Source of the DNA: Brevibacillus sp. DP1.3A
Lineage (GTDB): Bacteria; Bacillota; Bacilli; Brevibacillales; Brevibacillaceae
Assembly (NCBI RefSeq): GCF_013284245.2
Contig: NZ_CP085876.1
Coordinates: 4,738,001 to 4,802,000 of the forward strand
Reading direction: 5' to 3'
Length of the DNA: 64,000 nucleotides
Part shown: positions 27,273 to 37,012 of the stretch, in pieces
How the letters are laid out: each line of letters opens with the position of its first letter
Numbering within the stretch: the first letter of the stretch is position 1
Program-made: the position numbers and the translations under genes
Notes under the pieces: model-generated
The model's database searches: none
What the model was told of the DNA's origin: nothing
Seen by the model: only the letters and a program-made list of their open reading frames with translations

Positions 27273-27325
27273 AATGTCCTCCCAGAATAACAAACCTGTT
27301 AGCGGCATATGTAAAATGCACTATT

Positions 27326-27331
27326 ATTATA
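27326..27331 (-). promoter_or_regulatory. Probable -10 of the hemAXCDBL promoter
   Basis: Minus strand TATAAT, about 55 bases upstream of hemA, with a weak -35 (TTATCC, 17-bp spacer). I saw no convincing PerR box although hemA is PerR-controlled in Bacillus subtilis. Confidence 0.5.
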
Positions 27332-27413
27332 TCATTATGTCCCGAATCGGATAAGAGTAATTGTGAAAAGTTTATTAACGGAGTGTACTTTGCGTATCTC
27401 CTATATAATCCGC

Positions 27414-27442
27414 TTGCGTTCCATCCGGGAATCCCTTATGAT
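27414..27442 (+). promoter_or_regulatory. Promoter of the DMT transporter gene
   Basis: TTGCGT (27414-27419), 17-bp spacer, TATGAT (27437-27442), about 60 bases upstream of the start codon. Confidence 0.6.
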
Positions 27443-27505
27443 GTCGGCTATACATGAAAACAGAAGAAAAATTGCGAAAATGTCAGAAAGGAGAGGAAAG
27501 AATCT

Positions 27506-28447
27506 TTGAGAAAACCTTGGATGGCAGACATAACGCTGCTCCTCGTCGCAGTTATCTGGGGAACTACGTTTTTGATCGTACAACAGGCAATCGCATCGCT
27601 GCCTCCCAATACGTTTAACGCTGTTCGTTTTACCATTGCTGCGTTATTTTTATTGATCATCTATTTCATCCGCAATCGTCATCGTGGGCAGACCTCTGAA
27701 TGGAGAGGGCCACTGCTTCGTGCAGGCGTCATCCTCGGCTTTTGGCTCTGTCTGGGATACGCCTTACAGACCGTAGGACTTTTGTATACTTCGCCGTCCA
27801 AAGCTGGCTTTATCACTGGATTATCCGTCGTATTGGTGCCGCTCTTCTCTTTTTTGCTCTTACGTGAGCGCGTCAAGCCTTTCGCTATCGTCGGTGTGAT
27901 TCTAGCAGCATTCGGCTTGTATCTGCTGACGCAGAACCAGTCATTCTCCTTTAATCTCGGTGATGCCCTGATCTTCGTCGGTGCAATCTGCTTCGCCATG
28001 CAAATTGTCTCTACCGGTAAATACGCACCTCGTTTTGCAGCATTGCCCCTTGCCATCACGCAATTAGGCACGGTAGGTGTGATGAGCTGGCTGTATGCCT
28101 TTTTCTTTGAGGATTGGAGTCGTGCTTTTGATCCGGCGATCTTGCTCATACCCGAGGTGGCCTTTGGGTTGATCGTCACTTCTATTTTCGCCACGGCACT
28201 GGCCTTTCTCGCGCAGACAGCCTTGCAAAAACAAACCAGCTCGACGCGGGTCGCTCTCATTTTCGCTTTGGAACCCGTATTTGCTGCAGTCACCTCATAC
28301 GTCTTTATTCATGAAATATTGAGTGGAAGACAGTTAACCGGATGTCTCCTTATTTTCACCGGCATGATTCTCGCTGAGCTGCCGATTCAAGAATGGGTGC
28401 GGAGTTTCCGTCAGAGAAAGCCAAGTGACGGTCGTGAATCCGCCTGA
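27506..28447 (+). CDS. EamA/DMT-family transporter
   Basis: A 313-residue membrane protein with ten predicted hydrophobic segments in two EamA halves. Family hallmarks are ADITLLLVAVIWGTTFLIVQQ at the start, SPSKAGFITGLSVVLVPLFSF, and in the second half TSSTRVALIFALEPVFAAVTSYVF. It probably exports a metabolite, but the substrate is unknown. It starts at TTG behind AAAGGAGAGG and is divergent from hemA. Confidence 0.9.
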   Translation: MRKPWMADITLLLVAVIWGTTFLIVQQAIASLPPNTFNAVRFTIAALFLLIIYFIRNRHRGQTSEWRGPLLRAGVILGFWLCLGYALQTVGLLYTSPSKAGFITGLSVVLVPLFSFLLLRERVKPFAIVGVILAAFGLYLLTQNQSFSFNLGDALIFVGAICFAMQIVSTGKYAPRFAALPLAITQLGTVGVMSWLYAFFFEDWSRAFDPAILLIPEVAFGLIVTSIFATALAFLAQTALQKQTSSTRVALIFALEPVFAAVTSYVFIHEILSGRQLTGCLLIFTGMILAELPIQEWVRSFRQRKPSDGRESA

Positions 28448-28455
28448 TTCGAAAA

Positions 28456-28497
28456 GCAAAAAAGTTCCTTCTCCCCTGCGGGAAAGGAACTTTTTTT
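28456..28497. terminator. Bidirectional terminator
   Basis: AAAAAAGTTCCTT pairs with AAGGAACTTTTTTT around a 14-base loop. It terminates the DMT gene on plus and the GH84 gene on minus, overlapping the stop of the latter. Confidence 0.9.
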
Positions 28498-29848
28498 ATG
28501 AGCTCTTCTTGACCTCTAGCATTACCGCATCCACAAAAAGCTGCATGACCGGTCCGCACACTTCTTGCGGGTAACGCTCCGTTCGTTTGAGCCACTGTTT
28601 GAGGCGGAGCAAGTGATACGCTGCTTGTGGCAGTCGCCCTCTTGTCCCATGATCGATGAGAGCGACTGCCGACAGACCGACCTTGGTCCACAGATGGAAC
28701 TTCTCCACCCACGGCCTCGTTTCTTCTGCCAGCTTCTGATTCGTCATTCCTGCCAACAGCTTGTCTGCCGCAGCCTCCATCTTCTGAAAAAGAGCCGTCA
28801 AGTCAGCAATGGCTTTTTGCCGATCTCCCTGCAAAAAATGAAAGCGGAAGGTCAGGATAGCTTCTAGCAATCGCGGCGATTCCACCTCGCATAAAAACGA
28901 GCTTTGCACGTTATCCGCAAAGGTGAAGAAAGCATTTGCATCCTTTTGTCCCGCTACTTCCTCTACGGCTTGTTTCCATACTCTATCAGGATCGTAGCCG
29001 ATCGGATCTCGCAAATAAGCTGCCGTCGTAATCAAAGGAATCTTCGAGCATTCTGATCTAGACATCGCATTCGCCACATAGCCTGCTGCGTATTGCCACA
29101 GGTCAGGATCACGGTGACGCAATGGACCGATATGTAGTTCGTTCGCCATCGCCAAATCATTCACCGGGTAGTTGTCCCAATAAAATGGCTGATGACCCGT
29201 GTACTCCTGAAAGCGAATGGCATCACCATCCGTCAGGTAGGGCGAGCAGACGAATCGTCCCGTCCAGAACAAATCGATTTCTGGCGGCAAATGCTGGCCG
29301 AGGTACATGATGTACGCTTCTTTTCCAATCCCGTTGTATTGAGTAGGACAGACAACCAACTTAACTGGTTCGCCCCAACTGCGTATCAAATCCCACACAT
29401 AAAGCGTCGTTCGGGCATGCGCCTCCGCCAAATGGGCAAACTCGGCTACATCCTTCTCATGCAATAGATGCATGGGGATATCATCGAACAATAACGCAAA
29501 GTAGCGCACACCGCGATCGTACAAATCCTGATACTTCCTACCTAACAGCTCCAAGTGCTGACGATTCGTATATTCCATGCTGAGCCCAGGACCCAAGCAA
29601 TAAATAAACTGCATGTTGCGAGTCTTAGCCCGCTGGATCAGCTCATCTAACTGTTGATTGGCTTTCACAGGAAGCGGCTCCATCCAGCGTTCCCGCAGAT
29701 ACTCGTCATCTTTTGGAGCGTAGAAATACGCGTTGTAATCATGTCGGTGCAAAAAATCGATCATATCCAGCCGCTCTTCATGTGTCCAGGGTGTTCCATA
29801 GAAGCCTTCGATCACACCACGTACTGCAAAGCAAGCACTCCCGCTCAC
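28496..29848 (-). CDS. GH84-type beta-N-acetylglucosaminidase (NAGidase domain)
   Basis: A 450-residue glycoside hydrolase. GVIEGFYGTPWTHEERLDMI at the N-terminus, NAYFYAPKDDEYLRERW, CLGPGLSM and the catalytic aspartate pair in FALLFDDIPMHL match the GH84 catalytic barrel. The enzyme acts on terminal beta-GlcNAc by substrate-assisted catalysis. There is no signal peptide, so it is predicted to be cytosolic, unlike secreted clostridial hyaluronidase-type members. It starts at GTG behind GGGAG, 39 bases after ysxC with no terminator between, so it may be the tail of the lon-ysxC unit. Confidence 0.87.
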   Translation of the reverse strand: MSGSACFAVRGVIEGFYGTPWTHEERLDMIDFLHRHDYNAYFYAPKDDEYLRERWMEPLPVKANQQLDELIQRAKTRNMQFIYCLGPGLSMEYTNRQHLELLGRKYQDLYDRGVRYFALLFDDIPMHLLHEKDVAEFAHLAEAHARTTLYVWDLIRSWGEPVKLVVCPTQYNGIGKEAYIMYLGQHLPPEIDLFWTGRFVCSPYLTDGDAIRFQEYTGHQPFYWDNYPVNDLAMANELHIGPLRHRDPDLWQYAAGYVANAMSRSECSKIPLITTAAYLRDPIGYDPDRVWKQAVEEVAGQKDANAFFTFADNVQSSFLCEVESPRLLEAILTFRFHFLQGDRQKAIADLTALFQKMEAAADKLLAGMTNQKLAEETRPWVEKFHLWTKVGLSAVALIDHGTRGRLPQAAYHLLRLKQWLKRTERYPQEVCGPVMQLFVDAVMLEVKKSS

Positions 29849-29887
29849 TCAGATGCTCCCTTCCCCACGACGAATTGGGTCTAAGAA

Positions 29888-30535
29888 TTACTCATTGGCT
29901 GGAGCAGTCTCCTCAGCCTTAGTAGCCGTCTCCCTGGCCATTTCCTCGCCAGCACGGATACGACGCATGATTTCTGCCCACAGTTCATCCTTACCTTGAC
30001 CTGTCTCCGAGGAAAATACGATGATCGTATCATCCCCGCGCAAATTCAGGCTTTGACGGATGATCTTCGTATGCTGTAGCCAACGCCCGCGAGCGATTTT
30101 ATCACCTTTCGTCGCTACGACTACGGTAGGGATCCCGATTTGCTTACACCAATCGTACATCGCAACGTCTTCTTTACTCGGAGCATGACGAATATCGACT
30201 AGTTGAATAATGAAGCGAAGCTCTTCCCGATTTTTCAAATAGCCCTCGATCATTTTTCCCCATTGTTCCTTGATCGTCTTCGCTACCTTTGCATACCCAT
30301 AACCCGGGAAGTCAACGAAGTAGAGCATTTGATTCACACGGAAATAGTTTAATGTCTGGGTTTTACCCGGACGAGAACTGATCCGGGCAAGCCCTTTGCG
30401 GTTCATCATTTTATTGAGCAAGGATGATTTTCCTACGTTGGAGCGTCCTACCAGCGCGATCTCATGGAGACCATCAGTCGGATACTGCTTTGGTCCAACC
30501 GCGCTGATAATAAACTCTGATGATGTTACCTTCAT
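29888..30535 (-). CDS. ysxC: Ribosome biogenesis GTPase YsxC/EngB
   Basis: An essential GTPase for 50S subunit assembly in Bacillus. The 215-residue product has G1 [11 protein letters not shown]2-type region PGKTQT, G3 DFPGYG and G4 TKGDK. The C-terminus is extended by an Ala/Glu-rich tail. The start overlaps the lon stop by 4 bases (ATGA), the typical lon-ysxC order. Confidence 0.97.
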   Translation of the reverse strand: MKVTSSEFIISAVGPKQYPTDGLHEIALVGRSNVGKSSLLNKMMNRKGLARISSRPGKTQTLNYFRVNQMLYFVDFPGYGYAKVAKTIKEQWGKMIEGYLKNREELRFIIQLVDIRHAPSKEDVAMYDWCKQIGIPTVVVATKGDKIARGRWLQHTKIIRQSLNLRGDDTIIVFSSETGQGKDELWAEIMRRIRAGEEMARETATKAEETAPANE

Positions 30536-32871
30536 GCTTTGTCACCTACTGGCTGTTTAGTTAGAGCGTGACGCAGCACTTCATCTAAATGATCAACTGG
30601 ATAGAATGTCAGTTCACCGCGTACGCTCTCCGGGATATCCTCGATATCCTTCTCGTTGTCTTTTGGCAAAATGATCGTGGTTAAACCTGCACGGTGAGCA
30701 GACATGCACTTTTCTTTCAGCCCGCCAATTGGTAGAACCCGACCTCGCAACGTAATCTCCCCCGTCATCCCCACTTCTTTTTTCACAGGGATTTTCGTGA
30801 GGGCGGATACGAGTGCGGTTGCCATAGTAATCCCAGCAGACGGACCGTCTTTTGGAATCGCCCCTTCTGGAAAGTGGATGTGGATATCGTTCTTCTCATG
30901 GAAGGACGGATCAATTCCCCACTGATCTGCATGGGAGCGAATATAGCTGAATGCAGCCTGTGCAGATTCCTTCATGACATCACCCAGTTTCCCTGTCAGG
31001 GTGAGCTTTCCTTTTCCAGGCAAAATGCTGACTTCTACATTCAGCGTATCTCCGCCTGCTTGTGTCCAAGCCAGACCCGTAACGGAGCCGACTTGATCTT
31101 TTTTCTCCGCCAACCCATAGCGGTAGCGCGGTTTGCCGAGGAGTGTCTCCAACGTCTTAACCGTAACCACGACACGCTTCTTCTCACCGCTCACGATCAG
31201 CTTGGCAGCTTTGCGGCATACGTTGGCTGCTTCGCGATTGAGGTTGCGAACACCCGCTTCTCGCGTGTACAGACGAACGAGCTTCAGCATCGCATCGTCG
31301 TTCATTTTCAGCTTATCTTTGCCCAGACCGTGATCCTGCATTTGCTTCGGCAAGAGGTAATCACGCAAAATGTTCAGCTTTTCCAGTTCGGTATAGCTGG
31401 AAATTGAGATGACCTCCATCCGGTCCAAAAGCGGACGCGGAATCGTATCGAGACTGTTTGCGGTCGTAATAAACATGACGTTCGTCAAATCATAGGTCTC
31501 TTCGATATAGTGGTCACTGAATTTGTCATTTTGGTTTGGATCGAGTACTTCGAGCAGTGCAGACGCAGGGTCTCCGCGGAAATCAGACGCGAGCTTGTCG
31601 ATCTCATCCAGCAAAAAGACAGGATTAATCGTACCAGCTTGCTTCATTCCTTGTATGATTCTTCCTGGGAGAGCACCTACATACGTGCGGCGGTGTCCGC
31701 GAATCTCTGCTTCGTCGCGTACTCCACCCAAGGAAATGCGAACGAAATTGCGCCCGATTGCACGCGCTACGGAACGGGCCAGAGACGTTTTCCCGACACC
31801 CGGAGGGCCTACCAGGCAAAGGATCGGTCCACGCATGGAGTTTACCAGCTTTTGTACTGCCAAATACTCCAAGACGCGCTCCTTGGGTTTATCCAAGCCG
31901 TAATGATCTTCATCGAGAACTTGCTGCGCATGATGAATATCCAGATTATCTTCTGTTGTTTTCGTCCACGGCAGCGCAAACAAGGTATCGATATACGTAC
32001 GGATGACTGAGCCTTCCGCAGAAGTCGCCGGCATCTTCTCCAGACGCTCAAGCTCCTTCTCGATCTTCGTTTTGATCCGCTCAGGAGCGTCCGATTTTTC
32101 GAGTTGAGCACGCAGCTCATCTACTTCGCCTTGGCGTCCGTCCTTGTCGCCCAGCTCTTTTTGGATAGCTTTCATTTGCTCACGCAGGTAATATTCCTTT
32201 TGCGTGCGCTCCATCTGTTTCTTCACGCGGTTGCCGATCTTGCGCTCCAGCTCAAGTACCTCGCGCTCGTTGTTCAAAATGGTCAAGAGAATTTCGAGAC
32301 GTTCCTTGATGTTGGTCGTCTCCAAAATTTCTTGTTTATCCTTCATCTTAAGCGGCAAATGCGAAGCAATCACATCCGCCAAACGTCCCGGTTCCTCAAT
32401 GTCCTGCACAGAGGTTAGCGTCTCTGGAGAAACCTTTTTGGACAGCTTGATGTACTGCTCAAAGTGGCCCAGCAAGGAACGCATTAATGCTTCCACTTCG
32501 TTTTGCTCTGTTTTTTCATCTTGCAAATATGTAATCGACACGACGAAATAATCTTCCTGTTGAAGATACTCCTCGATCTTCGCGCGTTGCAAGCCTTCTA
32601 CCAATACACGGATTGTCCCATTCGGCAGCTTCAGCATTTGTTTCACACGCGCAACGGTACCAATACTGTAGATTTGCTCAGCATCTGGCTCTTCTATATG
32701 GACCTCTTCCTGTGTCGCAAGCAAAATCTTGTTATCGTCTACCATGGCTTGCTCCAATGCGCGGATGGACTTTTCCCGTCCAACGTCCAAATGGAGTACC
32801 ATTGTCGGATAAACAAGCAATCCTCGCAACGGGAGAAGCGGTAATTCTCGTTTACCGGAACGTTCGCCCAA
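30532..32871 (-). CDS. lon: ATP-dependent protease Lon (LonA)
   Basis: A cytoplasmic AAA+ protease degrading misfolded and regulatory proteins. The 779-residue product has the N-terminal substrate domain ([20 protein letters not shown]), coiled coil, Walker [12 protein letters not shown], Walker [10 protein letters not shown], and the protease Ser-Lys dyad in [15 protein letters not shown] and [14 protein letters not shown]. It starts at TTG behind AAGGAGAGG. A long structured leader with an internal terminator precedes it. Confidence 0.97.
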   Translation of the reverse strand: MGERSGKRELPLLPLRGLLVYPTMVLHLDVGREKSIRALEQAMVDDNKILLATQEEVHIEEPDAEQIYSIGTVARVKQMLKLPNGTIRVLVEGLQRAKIEEYLQQEDYFVVSITYLQDEKTEQNEVEALMRSLLGHFEQYIKLSKKVSPETLTSVQDIEEPGRLADVIASHLPLKMKDKQEILETTNIKERLEILLTILNNEREVLELERKIGNRVKKQMERTQKEYYLREQMKAIQKELGDKDGRQGEVDELRAQLEKSDAPERIKTKIEKELERLEKMPATSAEGSVIRTYIDTLFALPWTKTTEDNLDIHHAQQVLDEDHYGLDKPKERVLEYLAVQKLVNSMRGPILCLVGPPGVGKTSLARSVARAIGRNFVRISLGGVRDEAEIRGHRRTYVGALPGRIIQGMKQAGTINPVFLLDEIDKLASDFRGDPASALLEVLDPNQNDKFSDHYIEETYDLTNVMFITTANSLDTIPRPLLDRMEVISISSYTELEKLNILRDYLLPKQMQDHGLGKDKLKMNDDAMLKLVRLYTREAGVRNLNREAANVCRKAAKLIVSGEKKRVVVTVKTLETLLGKPRYRYGLAEKKDQVGSVTGLAWTQAGGDTLNVEVSILPGKGKLTLTGKLGDVMKESAQAAFSYIRSHADQWGIDPSFHEKNDIHIHFPEGAIPKDGPSAGITMATALVSALTKIPVKKEVGMTGEITLRGRVLPIGGLKEKCMSAHRAGLTTIILPKDNEKDIEDIPESVRGELTFYPVDHLDEVLRHALTKQPVGDKA

Positions 32872-32928
32872 GCGGATGCACCTCTCCTTGTTGATCTACC
32901 CTCTTACAAAGAGCCTTATAACAGACAA

Positions 32929-32956
32929 AAACGGCCCTCAAAGCCGTTTTTCTAAC
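32929..32956 (-). terminator. Intrinsic terminator in the lon leader
   Basis: AAAAACGGC, loop CCTCAAA, GCCGTTTTT, symmetrical and able to work in both directions. On the minus strand it lies between the lon promoter (33099-33070) and the lon start, so it may attenuate lon. Confidence 0.75.
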
Positions 32957-32960
32957 GCCC

Positions 32961-33032
32961 GCCCGGCCCCAAAAAACGAGACAAAAAAGATCATACGCAA
33001 TCATTTTTTGTGGAGCTCGTTTCAGGCCGGGC
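32961..33032. repeat. Imperfect long inverted repeat in the lon leader
   Basis: GCCCGGCC (32961-32968) with AAACGAG (32974-32980) is mirrored by CTCGTTT (33016-33022) and GGCCGGGC (33025-33032). A 35-base A/T-rich loop separates the arms. It lies within the predicted lon 5' untranslated RNA, just ahead of the terminator. Confidence 0.7.
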
Positions 33033-33069
33033 AAGGCCTCAGGCTCTTTGCAAGCAGAAGCTTTTTTCC

Positions 33070-33099
33070 ATTGTAGCGCAAACACAATCCGATGTCTAA
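33070..33099 (-). promoter_or_regulatory. Sigma-A promoter of lon
   Basis: Minus strand TTAGAC (33099-33094), 18-bp spacer, TACAAT (33075-33070). It predicts a leader of about 190 nt. No CtsR heptad repeat was seen. Confidence 0.6.
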
Positions 33100-33119
33100 T
33101 CCGCGAGCATACCCGACTG

Positions 33120-34817
33120 TTACAGTGATAGCGGAGAGGAAGCGAGATCCTCTGCTGGGATTTGCAAAGTAAATCCCGTCGCCTCTTCCTCTTGCATGGC
33201 AGCTTGCGGTACAGCTAGCTCGAGTACCTCAGTAACAGTTGACACTGGAATGATTTCGATCCCCTTCATGTCGGCAAAAATGCTTTGCCAGTTTTCCTGT
33301 GGAATGAGGACTCTGGTCGCTCCCGCTTGTTTGGCGGCCTCCACCTTCGCGACTACACCCCCAACTGGCTTTACCTTCCCATGAATACTCACTTCGCCAG
33401 TCATGGCCAGTAAATTATCGACAGGCTGATCCAAAATCGCCGAGTAGATCGCTGTAGCAATGGTAATGCCCGCAGAAGGCCCATCGACAGGGATGCCTCC
33501 CGGAAAATTGATATGCAGATCGTAATCGTACGGGCGGACGCCCATTCTGTTTAGGACAGTCAAAACGTTTTCGATCGATCCTTTTGCCATCGACTTCCGT
33601 CGGATCGTCCGGTTACGGCTGCCCATCTCCTCTTCCTCAGCCATTCCTGTCATCGCCATTCGACCTTGACCAGGAACAGCGGTGGGTGAAGCAGTCACTT
33701 CAAGCTCCATCACACTGCCCATGTTCGGACCGTACACAGCAAGACCGTTGACCAATCCGACCTGCGGTGTATCATGCACCTGCTTTTCTGGTCGAGGCGA
33801 TTTTTGACTGCTGTGCATCACCCATTCCACATCGGCAGCCTGGATGTCATGGCGTTCTTCCGTCAAGGCAATTCCAGCAGCAATTTGCAGCGTATTGATC
33901 GCTTCACGTCCATTGGTCGCGTAGCGCTCGATCACAGAAACTGCGCCGTCTTCTATATTCATATTCATTTTAGGCACGGCCGTACGCACGATACTCCCAA
34001 TTTCTCCAGCCTTTAATGGGCGGAAAAAGATTTCCAGGCAACGGGAACGAAGCGCAGGAGGCAGTTCTTCTGGCAACCTCGTAGTCGCTCCAACCAGACG
34101 GAAATCAGCGGGTAAACCGTATTTGAAAACGTCATGAATATGCGAAGGAATTTGGTTATTTTCCTCGCTGTAGTAAGCACTCTCTAGCATGACTTTGCGG
34201 TCTTCGAGAACCTTTAGTAACTTATTCATCTGCACAGGATGAAGTTCCCCTATTTCATCAAGAAAAAGCATGCCACCGTGCGCTTTTGTCACAGCGCCTG
34301 GTTTTGGCTGCGGAATCCCCGCCTGCCCAAGCGAGCCTGCTCCTTGATAAATAGGATCATGTACAGAACCGATTAACGGGTCAGCAATCCCGCGCTCATC
34401 AAAACGAGCAATCGTCGCATCGATTTCAATAAACTTGGCATCAGAAGAAAACGGCGATAGCTGATTTTTCTTCGCTTCTTCCAGCACGACCCTAGCCGCT
34501 GCGGTCTTGCCTACACCAGGCGGCCCATAAATAATGACATGCTGTGGGTTGGGACCACACAAAGCGGCACGCAACGCACGAAGCCCATCTTCTTGTCCTA
34601 CAATTTCTTCCAAAGTCGCTGGTCTTGTTCTCTCTGACAGAGGTTCCGTCAACGCAACCATTCTCATTTTACGAATGGAATCAAGATCCTTGCGCGATTC
34701 CTTTTCGGTTGAGGTTTTCGTGTTTCTCTGCGCTCGCAGCAAGTTCCAAAAGTAGGTGCCGATCACGATACCAACAACCACTTCAATGACAGCAATGACC
34801 AATGTCGTATAGTCCAT
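33120..34817 (-). CDS. lonB: ATP-dependent protease LonB, membrane-anchored
   Basis: A 565-residue Bacillus-type LonB, under sigma-F in the forespore in Bacillus subtilis. The N-terminal membrane segment is LVIAVIEVVVGIVIGTYFW (residues 5-24). The AAA+ domain has [14 protein letters not shown] and MLFLDEIGELH; the protease dyad is in [14 protein letters not shown] and GGVVAKVEAAKQAG. ATG 34817 is behind GGGAGGGA; the frame upstream to 34901 lacks a site. Confidence 0.95.
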   Translation of the reverse strand: MDYTTLVIAVIEVVVGIVIGTYFWNLLRAQRNTKTSTEKESRKDLDSIRKMRMVALTEPLSERTRPATLEEIVGQEDGLRALRAALCGPNPQHVIIYGPPGVGKTAAARVVLEEAKKNQLSPFSSDAKFIEIDATIARFDERGIADPLIGSVHDPIYQGAGSLGQAGIPQPKPGAVTKAHGGMLFLDEIGELHPVQMNKLLKVLEDRKVMLESAYYSEENNQIPSHIHDVFKYGLPADFRLVGATTRLPEELPPALRSRCLEIFFRPLKAGEIGSIVRTAVPKMNMNIEDGAVSVIERYATNGREAINTLQIAAGIALTEERHDIQAADVEWVMHSSQKSPRPEKQVHDTPQVGLVNGLAVYGPNMGSVMELEVTASPTAVPGQGRMAMTGMAEEEEMGSRNRTIRRKSMAKGSIENVLTVLNRMGVRPYDYDLHINFPGGIPVDGPSAGITIATAIYSAILDQPVDNLLAMTGEVSIHGKVKPVGGVVAKVEAAKQAGATRVLIPQENWQSIFADMKGIEIIPVSTVTEVLELAVPQAAMQEEEATGFTLQIPAEDLASSPLSL

Positions 34818-34900
34818 ATGCAGTCCCTCCCATGCGTCTTCGCTTGCGGTCAGCTTTTGTCCCCCGAAGAGAGGGAACACGTTCATGACCGTTTTGTGCA

Positions 34901-34929
34901 TATGTAAAGCTTCTCTTGAACGATATCAA
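34901..34929 (-). promoter_or_regulatory. Promoter of lonB
   Basis: Minus strand TTGATA (34929-34924), 17-bp spacer, TACATA (34906-34901). A sigma-A-like fit, downstream of the clpX terminator. A forespore sigma-F site, expected from Bacillus, was not identified. Confidence 0.6.
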
Positions 34930-34967
34930 GTAGTATTGCCCCGCAAACGTAGACGTAAACCAACAAC

Positions 34968-35001
34968 AAAAAAACCACCTCGCTTATCACGAGATGGTTT
35001 G
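34968..35001 (-). terminator. Terminator of clpP-clpX
   Basis: Minus strand AAACCATCTCG, loop, CGAGGTGGTTT, then TTTTGTTG, 13 bases after the clpX stop. Confidence 0.9.
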
Positions 35002-35013
35002 TGTAGACAATGC

Positions 35014-36279
35014 TTATGCTGTTTCTTCGTGCAATTCCTGGCCTTCTTTGGTCAACAGTTGTGGCTTCACTTTGTCGCGAACCGTTTCTTCGGTAATCAC
35101 GCACTTGTTGACGTCTTCTCTGGAAGGAAGCTCATACATCATGTCGAGCATGATTTGTTCGATAATCGCACGCAGTCCACGCGCACCAGTGTTGCGCTTA
35201 ATCGCTTCTTTGGCGATTTGCATGAGCGCACCGTTATCGAACTCCAGTTCAACACCGTCGAGACTCAGCAGTTTTTGGTACTGTTTCACCAAAGAGTTTT
35301 TCGGCTCTGTCAGGATACGCACGAGCGTCTCCTCATCCAGCGGCTCCAAGGTAGCAAGCACTGGCAAACGACCGACGAACTCCGGAATCAGACCAAATTT
35401 CAGCAGGTCTTCCGGCAAAATGTATTTCAGGTATTCTCCGGCTTTCAGATCGCCTTTTACGCCATCTCCGAAGTCTGCACCGAAACCGATGACTTTTTTA
35501 CCCAAACGACGCTTGATAATCTGCTCGACGCCATCAAATGCACCACCGCAGATGAACAAAATGTTCGACGTGTCGATTTGGATGAACTCTTGATGAGGAT
35601 GCTTGCGTCCGCCTTGTGGTGGAACACTCGCAACAGTACCCTCCAAAATTTTCAAAAGCGCTTGTTGAACGCCTTCACCAGATACATCACGCGTGATGGA
35701 TGGGTTTTCCGATTTACGGGCTACCTTATCAATCTCGTCGATGTAAATGATTCCTTTTTCAGCCTTCTCAACATCATAGTCAGCAGCCTGGATGAGCTTG
35801 AGCAAGATGTTTTCAACGTCTTCGCCCACATAGCCTGCTTCTGTCAGAGAAGTTGCGTCCGCAATCGCGAAAGGTACATTCAGAATGCGCGCCAATGTTT
35901 GCGCGAGCAACGTTTTCCCGCTACCAGTCGGACCAATCAGCATGATGTTGGATTTTTGCAGCTCCACATCCTCGATCTTCGCCCCGGAATTAATCCGTTT
36001 GTAGTGGTTGTACACCGCTACAGACAAGGACTTCTTCGCCATATCTTGACCGATGACATAGTCGTCCAAGATTTTGCGAATTTCCACTGGCTTTGGAATT
36101 TCTTTCATATCGATTTCTTCTTCAGTGCCCAGTTCTTCCTGTACAATTTCATTGCACAGTTCGATACATTCGTCACAAATGTAAACACCAGGACCAGCTA
36201 CCAGCTTGCGCACCTGTTCCTGGGACTTGCCGCAGAAGGAGCACTTCAGTTGGCCTTTGTCGTCGTTAAACTTAAACAT
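35014..36279 (-). CDS. clpX: ATP-dependent Clp protease ATP-binding subunit ClpX
   Basis: An AAA+ unfoldase feeding ClpP. The 421-residue product has the N-terminal zinc-binding CSFCGK and CDECIELC pairs, Walker [13 protein letters not shown], the GYVGEDVEN pore loop, and the ClpP-docking IGF tripeptide in [12 protein letters not shown] 36279 ([12 protein letters not shown]) follows GAGGTGAAG and matches the family start. Twenty bases after clpP. Confidence 0.97.
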   Translation of the reverse strand: MFKFNDDKGQLKCSFCGKSQEQVRKLVAGPGVYICDECIELCNEIVQEELGTEEEIDMKEIPKPVEIRKILDDYVIGQDMAKKSLSVAVYNHYKRINSGAKIEDVELQKSNIMLIGPTGSGKTLLAQTLARILNVPFAIADATSLTEAGYVGEDVENILLKLIQAADYDVEKAEKGIIYIDEIDKVARKSENPSITRDVSGEGVQQALLKILEGTVASVPPQGGRKHPHQEFIQIDTSNILFICGGAFDGVEQIIKRRLGKKVIGFGADFGDGVKGDLKAGEYLKYILPEDLLKFGLIPEFVGRLPVLATLEPLDEETLVRILTEPKNSLVKQYQKLLSLDGVELEFDNGALMQIAKEAIKRNTGARGLRAIIEQIMLDMMYELPSREDVNKCVITEETVRDKVKPQLLTKEGQELHEETA

Positions 36280-36299
36280 GCGCTTCACCTCACAACGGG

Positions 36300-36881
36300 T
36301 CAGTTTTTGCGTTCGATAATAGAGTCAATCAATCCGTAGGCCTTTGCTTCTTCTGCACTCATGAAATTGTCGCGGTCTGTATCTTGCTCTACGCGTTCAT
36401 AAGGCTGACCTGTCCGCTCAGACAAAATCTCATTCAGCTGGCGCTTCGTTTTCATAATCCATTCCGCATGAATGCGGATGTCTTCTGCTTGCCCACGCAC
36501 ACCACCGAGCGGTTGGTGAATCATTACTTCGGCATTTGGCAGAGCGAAGCGCTTGCCTTTTGCACCAGCAGCCAACAGGAACGCACCCATGCTGGCAGCC
36601 ATGCCCACACAAATCGTGGACACATCTGGTTTGATGTACTGCATGGTGTCATAGATGGCCATTCCTGCTGTAACAGAACCACCTGGAGAGTTTATGTATA
36701 GCGATATGTCTTTGTCCGGATCTTCTGCCTGCAAGAAAAGCAGCTGAGCGACAACCAGATTGGCGATTTCATCATCAATCTCGGTGCCCAAGAGAATAAT
36801 CCGGTCTTTCAGGAGGCGCGAGTAAATATCGTAGGAGCGCTCTCCCCTGCTTGTTTGCTCGATGACCATAGGGATTAGCAT
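36300..36881 (-). CDS. clpP: ATP-dependent Clp protease proteolytic subunit
   Basis: A serine protease of 193 residues forming the tetradecameric ClpP chamber. Catalytic Ser in [14 protein letters not shown], His in [10 protein letters not shown] and Asp in [15 protein letters not shown] 36881 ([15 protein letters not shown]) follows AAAGGAGG. It is arranged tig, clpP, clpX; in Bacillus subtilis clpP is unlinked from clpX. Confidence 0.97.
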   Translation of the reverse strand: MLIPMVIEQTSRGERSYDIYSRLLKDRIILLGTEIDDEIANLVVAQLLFLQAEDPDKDISLYINSPGGSVTAGMAIYDTMQYIKPDVSTICVGMAASMGAFLLAAGAKGKRFALPNAEVMIHQPLGGVRGQAEDIRIHAEWIMKTKRQLNEILSERTGQPYERVEQDTDRDNFMSAEEAKAYGLIDSIIERKN

Positions 36882-36918
36882 TATGTATTTTCCTCCTTTG
36901 CCGAAAAAAGTCAATGGT

Positions 36919-36952
36919 GGAAAAACAAGGCACGATACACTCGTGCCTTGTG
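36919..36952 (-). terminator. Strong hairpin with T-tract between tig and clpP
   Basis: Minus strand CAAGGCACGA, loop GTGTA, TCGTGCCTTG, then TTTTTCC. It ends only 40 bases before the clpP start, leaving little room for a separate clpP promoter. Confidence 0.9.
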
Positions 36953-37012
36953 GTCTTGACAGTCAGCGTCAGGGTTAGCCTGCCCACTGACCAATCATGC
37001 GTTCTTCTAAGC

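Noticed and set aside
27301..27400. PerR box upstream of hemA
   Set aside because: A/T-rich sequence around the -10 matches only one half-site; not enough to claim.
34885..36339. 484-codon plus-strand frame opposite clpX
   Set aside because: Antisense shadow with no domain; clpX is certain.
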